DNA of 53,459 bases from a virus. Numbering within the stretch: position 1 is the stretch's first letter; the number at the start of each line of letters is the position of its first letter. The position numbers were made by a program, and so were the translations under genes. The DNA lies in the IMG/VR virus record IMGVR_UViG_3300017987_000115, positions 1 to 53,459 of that record, one strand, 5' to 3'. Positions 47,781-53,459 of the stretch are shown here, one piece after another. A model generated the notes under the pieces. That model did no database searches, was not told where the DNA came from, and saw only the letters and a program-made list of their open reading frames with translations.

Positions 47781-49718
47781 ATGGCACGTCTTAAATTAAA
47801 AAGAAAGATTCGTGCTGAACAGTCCGGAATGAACAAGCTTCGTGGAAAGTATATAGCTCTTGACACGGAAACTACTGGACTGATTCCGTACGGACCTTGC
47901 AAACACTGGGGCTTCTATCCTGCCAGACCTTTTGCCTTTTCTTTTTGTGACTGGTACGGTAACAAGGCTTATATACGTTGGGAAGTCGATCCAAAAACAC
48001 GTCGTGTTATACAAGAGAAAAAGACTGCTAAGATGATACAAGACCTTCTTGATAAGAAGGGAGTTGTAATCATATTCCACAACGCTTCATACGACTTGAA
48101 GATGATACAGTTTTCAGGTTTTGAGATACGCGGCAAGTATCACGACACTATGATTATGGCTCACGTTGTGACCGGAGGAAGTGAATTTACGTATGCACTT
48201 AAACCTATTACAGACAAGTTTTTTGACTTCCCACAACAAGACCAGAAAGATCTAATTGAAAGTGTCAGGTCAGCGTGGAAGCAAAACAAAAAAGTGCATC
48301 CTGAGTGGAAGTTCGCAGATAAAGCGTTCCAAGGAAGGCAACCTGTACAAGCAGACTATTGGATGGGTAATAGAAGGCTTTGCAAAAAGTACGCTGTTCA
48401 AGACGCAGTACGTACAATGTTGCTTTATCAGTTTTTGATAAAGAAGCTGAATAAAGATAAAGTACTTAAAGACGTTTACAGAAGAGAGATGCGGCTCCTT
48501 CCTGTTCTTGAAAAAATGGAACTGAAAGGTATGATGGTTCGCAAAGAAAAAGTTCTAGAACTGATAGAATACTATGAGAACTATATGAAAAAGCAGTTGA
48601 GGAAAGCAAATAAAGAAGGTGGTGGTAAAGACCTAAACTTCAGAAGTCATAAACAGTTAGTTAACGTATTCTTTGAGATACGGAAACACAAGCCAGAATT
48701 CTTTACACCTGGCGGAGCTCCCAAGATGGATAGCAAAGTACTTGGACGTCTCGCTGAGAAGGACAAGCTTGCCAAAGCTATTCTGGAGTATAGAACTGCA
48801 GCCCACGCTATTTCAGGTTTCCTTGAACCGTACACTAGGTTTTGGGTACCGGAAGATGGCCTGATGGTTTTACATCCAAACTTTAGACAAGTTGGAACTG
48901 TTACGGGACGGTTGTCTTGCTCAGATCCAAACTTGATGACAGTTTCTTCTGCGTCAACAGGTCGTCGTCGTTCAGATGTTGTAGAGCGTCCTCGTGAAGC
49001 TTTTGGACCTAGACCTGGTACCGTTTGGTACCTACCGGACTATTCACAGATTGAAGTGTGGCTTTTCTCTTTTATGTCTGGTGAGAAGGGTATGCAAAAA
49101 GCCTTGATGAGCGGATACGACTTCCATGGCTCGGTTGCAAATGATGTTTGGGGCAAAGAGCAAAACTTTAAAGAACGTTATAAGTATTGGAGGAAAAGAG
49201 CTAAAATTGTAATGTTCTGTAAGTTGTACGGAGGCGGAGCCAAAGCTGCTTCCAGACTTTTGGAGTGTTCGGTTGAAGAGGCAGAGGACTTTATATCAAA
49301 GTTCGATATGAGGTTTCCAGGTGTCAATAGATTTCAAAGACGTATGATCAACAGGGCAAACAGGCAGGGCTTCGTAAGAAATAAGTTTGGAAGGATTTAT
49401 TACTTACACCACAGCCAGTCTTATCGTGCAGTCAATTACCTTATACAAGGAACTGCCGCAGACATTTTGAAGAACGCTTTGTACTATGTTGATAAGATGT
49501 TGAAAGAGAAGTGGCCTGGTTGCAGTCTTTTGCTTCCTTTGCACGATGAAATATGTGTCGAAGTTCCTCTCGAGTACCACAGCAAGAGGCTTATGAGAGA
49601 AGTAATATTTGAAATGCAAAGAGACTCTGACAGGGTTGGTGTTCCAAAGCCGTTACCTGTTGGAATGAAAATATGTAAGACCCATTGGGATGAAACTACA
49701 GAAATTGAGAATGTATAA
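47781..49718 (+). CDS. polA: DNA polymerase I family A with 3'-5' exonuclease, 645 aa
   Basis: The exonuclease domain has ALDTETTG (Asp28, Glu30), a later HNASYDLK and KYAVQDAVRT. The polymerase domain has motif A DYSQIEVWLF at about residue 420, motif B in WRKRAKIVMFCKLYGGG, and motif C HDEICVE at about residue 588. The motif A Arg usual after Glu is replaced by Val-Trp, and the residue equal to E. coli Phe762 is Phe. It lacks the 5' nuclease domain. It is the phage replicative polymerase, beside the primase-helicase. Confidence 0.95.
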   Translation: MARLKLKRKIRAEQSGMNKLRGKYIALDTETTGLIPYGPCKHWGFYPARPFAFSFCDWYGNKAYIRWEVDPKTRRVIQEKKTAKMIQDLLDKKGVVIIFHNASYDLKMIQFSGFEIRGKYHDTMIMAHVVTGGSEFTYALKPITDKFFDFPQQDQKDLIESVRSAWKQNKKVHPEWKFADKAFQGRQPVQADYWMGNRRLCKKYAVQDAVRTMLLYQFLIKKLNKDKVLKDVYRREMRLLPVLEKMELKGMMVRKEKVLELIEYYENYMKKQLRKANKEGGGKDLNFRSHKQLVNVFFEIRKHKPEFFTPGGAPKMDSKVLGRLAEKDKLAKAILEYRTAAHAISGFLEPYTRFWVPEDGLMVLHPNFRQVGTVTGRLSCSDPNLMTVSSASTGRRRSDVVERPREAFGPRPGTVWYLPDYSQIEVWLFSFMSGEKGMQKALMSGYDFHGSVANDVWGKEQNFKERYKYWRKRAKIVMFCKLYGGGAKAASRLLECSVEEAEDFISKFDMRFPGVNRFQRRMINRANRQGFVRNKFGRIYYLHHSQSYRAVNYLIQGTAADILKNALYYVDKMLKEKWPGCSLLLPLHDEICVEVPLEYHSKRLMREVIFEMQRDSDRVGVPKPLPVGMKICKTHWDETTEIENV

Positions 49719-49924
49719 TGGCTATGAGTAAACGGCTATTGTGCCAAAAAATATGCAGGTTGTCAAGAATAGTAAGAACTAGACACGGTTGTTCGAGTCT
49801 TCAAAAAGATGAACTTAAACAGCTGTATAGTTATCTTTCACTTAAGCAGAAAGAAGTAGAAGACCTCGAGCTAGAGATCTCAAGATTAAGGACTCAGCTT
49901 AAATCGAAAGGCAAGTATAAATGA
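49718..49924 (+). CDS. Small coiled-coil protein, 68 aa
   Basis: It overlaps the polymerase stop and the next start (ATGA). The C-terminal half is a predicted coiled coil (LKQKEVEDLELEISRLRTQLK) and the N-terminus carries Cys and Arg. It may be an accessory linker between replication proteins. No family is recognised. Confidence 0.6.
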   Translation: MAMSKRLLCQKICRLSRIVRTRHGCSSLQKDELKQLYSYLSLKQKEVEDLELEISRLRTQLKSKGKYK

Positions 49925-52035
49925 TAAACCAAAAAACGTTTACGACGCATGGCGTCAACTTTACTGGAGAGTCGGGCGACCAGTGGACCGGAGACTGCCC
50001 TTTCTGTAGTAAAGAGGGAAAGTTTTACGTTAACGTCAACAATGGACTTTGGGATTGCAAGACGTGCGGTTTAAACGGAAACATTTCTGAATTTTTGAAT
50101 CAGACGTCTCTTATTTACAAGAAAAGGCTTAAGAAAAAATTACTGATTAAGCTCGCCAAGGATAGGGGTCTTCCTTCAAAGGCTTTCAAAGGATTAGATA
50201 TCGGATGGAATGGAAAGTCGTTTACTTTTCCTGTCAGAGATGCGAAGGGAAAAGTTGCAGATATTAGAATGTTTAAAACCGGATCAAAGTTTATACGTAG
50301 TACTCCAGGATGCAAGACAGGTTTATTAGGGCTAGATAAAATTGGAGAAAATGTTGAAGAGCCTATTATAGTATGTGAAGGAGAGTGGGACAAAGTTGCT
50401 TTAGATTTCCTTTTGAAAAAAGTGGGAAAACCTGGAAAGGTTGTAGCTGTTCCAGGGGCACAAGTTTTTAAGCAGCATTGGGTTCCGTATTTTGACGATA
50501 GAATTGTATACGCAATGTATGACAATGACAACCCTGGAGAGAACGGAGAACTTGTTCTTGAAAAAAGACTGACAGGGACTGCAAGTGAACTCTGGTATTT
50601 GCATTGGATAGAAAAACTTCCGTCTGGTTTTGATGTACGTGACTACGTGATCCGTGCACGTCGAGACAAAAAATTCAAAAAGTATTATAAGTCCATTATG
50701 TCAATGCTTCGGTCCTCTCCGAGGAAAGAGACTTCTAAGGATACAACGTATTTGAATGAAAAGGGTAAGAAGGTTATAACGAAAAAAGTTAAACCAATCT
50801 CTCTTAAGAAGGTATTTAAGGCATTCAACAAATGGTTGTATCTACCTAATACAGACGCGATTGAAGTTACACTTGCTGTAATGGCTTCGAATAAAATGGA
50901 AGGAGATCCGTTATGGATGTTTCTTGTCTCTCCTCCAGGGTCTTGTAAGACTGAAACGCTATCGTCTTTATCGAAATGTAAAAATGACGTATACGCAACG
51001 TCTTCTCTTACGCCTCATTCGTTAATATCTGGAGCGTCCTGGGTTGAAGGATCTGATCCAAGTTTGATACCGAGGTTGAATGGAAAGGTTCTTGTTATAA
51101 AAGACTTTACAACAATCATGCAGAAAAGGGAGCAAGAGCGTGATGAGATATTTGGTATCCTCAGAGACGCTTATGATGGTAAGTGTTCTAAGGTTTTTGG
51201 AACTGGTATTACTCGAAGCTACTCTAGCAGCTTTTCTGTTCTCGCTGCGGTCACACCACGTATATATGAAGTTGCGGAAAGCCATCAGTCGCTTGGAGAG
51301 AGATTTCTGAAATTTACAATGGCCGATAACATGAAACATTACTCTGAGGAAGAAATTATTAACAAGGCCATTTCAAACGTTAACAAAGAGAATAAGATGA
51401 AAGACGAATTGGCAAACGCTGTATATGCTTTCATGCAAAATAAATATTTGGGTTTCGTACCCGATATGCCAGACGAGGTAAAAGCGAAGATTATTGCATT
51501 GGCGAGGTTCGGTGCAAGAATGCGTGGCACTGTATCTAAAGAAAAACATCGACAAGACATTGTAAAGTCAAGACCGTCTGCGGAAGTTGGAACTCGAATC
51601 GCAAAACAGTTAACAAAACTTGCGTACTCGCTTGCAATGATAAGGAATAAAAAGTCTGTAGGTGACAGGCAGTATAAATTGGTTAAGAAGACTATGCTAG
51701 ATACTATTCCACAAAGGTCAGAGGATATTGTACGTCTTCTTTTCAAGAAGTGCAAGACTATTGACGATACATTAACAACAAAAGAAATTTCTCATGGAAC
51801 CAAGTATCCGCTTGCAACTGTGTTTAGAATTTTATCAGACATGGTTATGCTGGAAATAGTATTACAAGTTGGTCCGGCAGGTAAGCATCAGTATACACTT
51901 TCACCTTATATACGAAAGCATTTAAAGACAGCAGAACTGTACACAACGTCTGAAGAGTTGAATAGAACGTCGATGATGAGAAAACGTTTAAAGATGAAGA
52001 AGAAAAGGAAAAGAAAAAAGTTGGTGATCGTTTGA
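49921..52035 (+). CDS. Primase-helicase with zinc finger, Toprim and P-loop domains, 704 aa
   Basis: Order of domains: zinc finger with Cys26, Cys29, Cys46 and Cys49 (CPFC ... CKTC); Toprim near residues 140-205 (IIVCEGEWDKVA, YAMYDNDNPG); a P-loop ATPase with SPPGSCKTE at about residue 337, then KVLVIKDFTT as Walker-B-like; and a C-terminal winged-helix segment (TTKEISHGTKYPLATVFRIL). The basic end is RLKMKKKRKRKK. It resembles phage and plasmid primase-helicases that have a CHC2-type zinc primase joined to an AAA-type helicase. It likely initiates lagging-strand synthesis. Confidence 0.85.
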   Translation: MINQKTFTTHGVNFTGESGDQWTGDCPFCSKEGKFYVNVNNGLWDCKTCGLNGNISEFLNQTSLIYKKRLKKKLLIKLAKDRGLPSKAFKGLDIGWNGKSFTFPVRDAKGKVADIRMFKTGSKFIRSTPGCKTGLLGLDKIGENVEEPIIVCEGEWDKVALDFLLKKVGKPGKVVAVPGAQVFKQHWVPYFDDRIVYAMYDNDNPGENGELVLEKRLTGTASELWYLHWIEKLPSGFDVRDYVIRARRDKKFKKYYKSIMSMLRSSPRKETSKDTTYLNEKGKKVITKKVKPISLKKVFKAFNKWLYLPNTDAIEVTLAVMASNKMEGDPLWMFLVSPPGSCKTETLSSLSKCKNDVYATSSLTPHSLISGASWVEGSDPSLIPRLNGKVLVIKDFTTIMQKREQERDEIFGILRDAYDGKCSKVFGTGITRSYSSSFSVLAAVTPRIYEVAESHQSLGERFLKFTMADNMKHYSEEEIINKAISNVNKENKMKDELANAVYAFMQNKYLGFVPDMPDEVKAKIIALARFGARMRGTVSKEKHRQDIVKSRPSAEVGTRIAKQLTKLAYSLAMIRNKKSVGDRQYKLVKKTMLDTIPQRSEDIVRLLFKKCKTIDDTLTTKEISHGTKYPLATVFRILSDMVMLEIVLQVGPAGKHQYTLSPYIRKHLKTAELYTTSEELNRTSMMRKRLKMKKKRKRKKLVIV

Positions 52036-52382
52036 GGATTGAATTTTACAAAAAAGAATTGTGGGAATATGGACAGTATGTTTTGCACTTTATTAAAAGA
52101 CGTGACTTCAAAGGTTCTATACTTTATAAAGACGAGATACCAATTTCATGTATTCCTGGAGAAGGAGTCATACTTGAATACCTTAGACGAAAACAATGCA
52201 TGCCGGTTCTCGATGGGGTAGGAAACTTTTTTAGACTTTTAATTCATTTTATGTCGAGAGACGGTCGAGACTTCAAACAGTTCGATGGAAGATTGGCTAT
52301 TGTGGCTTTGATGAAAGGCTTGAGTTTTTTACACGGAAGAAAGGTTGAAGAATGCCAAGGAGAAAAGAAAGTTCCGTTTTAA
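52032..52382 (+). CDS. Hypothetical protein, TTG start, 116 aa
   Basis: The frame begins at TTG 52032, overlapping the primase-helicase stop; no ribosome binding site is evident, so translation may be coupled. Helical, with FKGSILYKDEIPISCIPGEG in the middle. No family is recognised. It overlaps the next gene by 31 nt. Confidence 0.55.
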   Translation: MRIEFYKKELWEYGQYVLHFIKRRDFKGSILYKDEIPISCIPGEGVILEYLRRKQCMPVLDGVGNFFRLLIHFMSRDGRDFKQFDGRLAIVALMKGLSFLHGRKVEECQGEKKVPF

Positions 52383-52702
52383 ATCAACCTGGTCAGATTA
52401 AAATTTTAGACTTTCACCGTTTTTCAGGTTGGAGTAGGAGAGGAACTGTCTATAGAATTGGACTTCGAATACCGCAATTTGACTTTCCAACTCTTCCTGG
52501 TATGGATTTTAAACCTAAAGTTATTTCCAGTGCAAGACGTTTAGATAATAAGGCGTGGTCGTTCTTTGCGTCGTGTGCAGGGTACTCAGACGTTGCTGTG
52601 AAAGACGGTACGATATTTGTATATGGAAATGGCGAAAATGACCTTGCTGAAAGAGTCTCGTATTGGCTAAAATGTAAAAAGTGGAGGGTAGTACTTCTAT
52701 GA
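52352..52702 (+). CDS. Hypothetical protein, 116 aa
   Basis: It starts at ATG 52352 inside the previous gene, with GAAAGG upstream. Beta-rich centre (VYRIGLRIPQFDFPTLPGMDF), then VAVKDGTIFVYGNGENDLAERV. No known family by eye. Its stop overlaps the glycosyltransferase start. Confidence 0.55.
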   Translation: MPRRKESSVLNQPGQIKILDFHRFSGWSRRGTVYRIGLRIPQFDFPTLPGMDFKPKVISSARRLDNKAWSFFASCAGYSDVAVKDGTIFVYGNGENDLAERVSYWLKCKKWRVVLL

Positions 52703-53459
52703 GTTTGTTTATGAAAAAAAGAACTCTTGGGATAATAGTTACCACTGCGTATCCAAATATAATGCGTGACATGTTTATGAAAACCATAGACAATATAAGT
52801 CACATCAAAAATAGGTCCGTACTTTTGATAAATTTCTTGGACAAGGCGTATACAAAAGGTCAGGTGAAGGAAGTAAAAAAGATATTAAAGTCCAAGGGTT
52901 GGAAAGTTAGATGTACCACTCATAGAACAGACCCAGGCATGTCCCCAAAACTTATATGGTTGAGAGAGTCCGCGTGCCAACTTTTTCCAGATGCAAAGTA
53001 TTATCTTATAACAGACGACGACATGAAATTTGGATCGGGTACTCTGAAGTATAATATACCTGCAGGACAGAGGTATCTGGAGTGCCTTGATTACATTGGC
53101 AGATTTGAAAATTGCTGCGGCGTAATGTGCAAAGGCTTCCTAGGCGGATACATACAACAGTTGAAAATTAAACCCACGTGGCATTGTGTCTACTCTATTG
53201 ACAAGGGAATGTTTTTAAGGAACGGCATGCCGATTTTGGGTTATCATATCTCACCTCCAGAAACTTGGAAACTTTACGGAGGGTACGCTGAAAAACCGTC
53301 GTCGTTTGGATGGATTTCAAAAGGCTATTGGTTTGCAAAGCAAATGAATGTTCCAATAATACATAGACCTGAGAAGAAAACTTACAAAAAGTCGAAAAGA
53401 AGTATGCACAGTTTAAAGGTCGTAACTGACAATGTTGGAAAGTACCTAGAAAAAGTTTA
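52699..53459 (+). CDS. GT-A-type glycosyltransferase, partial (cut by window end), at least 253 aa
   Basis: ATG 52699 overlaps the previous stop; GGAGGG lies 9-14 nt upstream. The frame is open to the window edge. A GT-A fold is indicated by the start GIIVTTAYPN and by YLITDDDMKF at about residues 102-111, where DDD (106-108) is the metal/sugar-nucleotide DxD motif. A later GCGVMCKGFLGGY segment is also GT-like. It may glycosylate DNA bases, as phage beta-glucosyltransferases do, or host/virion surfaces; the window cannot decide. Confidence 0.75.
   Translation, partial: MSLFMKKRTLGIIVTTAYPNIMRDMFMKTIDNISHIKNRSVLLINFLDKAYTKGQVKEVKKILKSKGWKVRCTTHRTDPGMSPKLIWLRESACQLFPDAKYYLITDDDMKFGSGTLKYNIPAGQRYLECLDYIGRFENCCGVMCKGFLGGYIQQLKIKPTWHCVYSIDKGMFLRNGMPILGYHISPPETWKLYGGYAEKPSSFGWISKGYWFAKQMNVPIIHRPEKKTYKKSKRSMHSLKVVTDNVGKYLEKV

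Noticed and set aside
1-53459. tRNA genes, CRISPR arrays, IS elements, integrase or attachment sites
   Set aside because: I looked for cloverleaf-type stretches in gaps, repeat-spacer arrays, transposase or integrase motifs, and saw none. A tool such as tRNAscan would be needed to exclude degenerate tRNAs.

Overview
The window is a contiguous piece of a tailed double-stranded DNA bacteriophage genome (Caudoviricetes, siphovirus-like). The evidence is a full head, tail, lysis and replication gene set. Every credible gene lies on the + strand, most genes overlap by ATGA/TAATG or sit a few bases apart, and most have GGAG-type ribosome binding sites, so the host is a bacterium that I cannot name. 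No integrase, excisionase or repressor is visible, and both ends cut through genes, so the genome extends beyond the window. The head genes mix lambda-like parts (GpA-type terminase, gpD-like decoration protein, capE capsid) with Mu-like parts (DUF935 portal, MuF domain, gpI-like protease, gp36-like and gpG-like completion proteins). The tail is of the long, non-contractile type, with a tube protein, a frameshifted tail chaperone pair and a 947-residue tape measure.

Layout. (1) 1-5.1 kb is an accessory region. It has a broken NADAR gene, a roughly 0.7-kb non-coding stretch full of inverted repeats, then nine small genes (several Cys-rich) separated by GC-rich hairpins and a repeated leader. 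(2) 5.1-5.4 kb is a C-run/G-run inverted repeat just upstream of the terminase genes. (3) 5.4-14.3 kb is packaging and head: HTH protein, small terminase, large terminase, portal-zinc ribbon-MuF fusion, protease-scaffold fusion, decoration protein, capsid. (4) 14.5-19.6 kb holds fibre, beta-helix and accessory structural genes. (5) 19.6-29.8 kb is head completion and tail, including a lambda-style -1 frameshift. (6) 29.8-31.6 kb is lysis: amidase, holin-like protein, papain-like peptidase. (7) 31.6-32.1 kb is an AT-rich non-coding region with duplicated DnaA-box-like repeats and stem-loops, a candidate replication origin. (8) 32.1-35.5 kb encodes lysine-rich, histone-tail-like proteins. (9) 35.5-52.4 kb is DNA metabolism: SLOG protein, SNF2-like helicase, RuvC-like resolvase, ATP ligase, RecB/Cas4-like nuclease, FAD-type oxidoreductase, a MazG-HAD fusion, ThyX-like enzyme, Sak4-like ATPase, DUF669 ssDNA-binding protein, Nmad1-like protein, family A polymerase and primase-helicase. 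(10) The right edge holds a truncated GT-A glycosyltransferase.

The replication module looks nearly self-sufficient: polymerase, primase-helicase, ligase, annealing ATPase with ssDNA-binding partner, resolvase and nuclease. Interleaved with it is a nucleotide-metabolism set (ThyX with an altered signature motif, MazG-HAD fusion, Nmad1-like protein, Rossmann/FAD oxidoreductase, glycosyltransferase). Together these suggest, but do not prove, that this phage makes a modified pyrimidine in its DNA. That, the in-frame tail-chaperone frameshift, the origin-like region, the hairpin/leader cassette and the many poly-lysine tails are the main points for follow-up.
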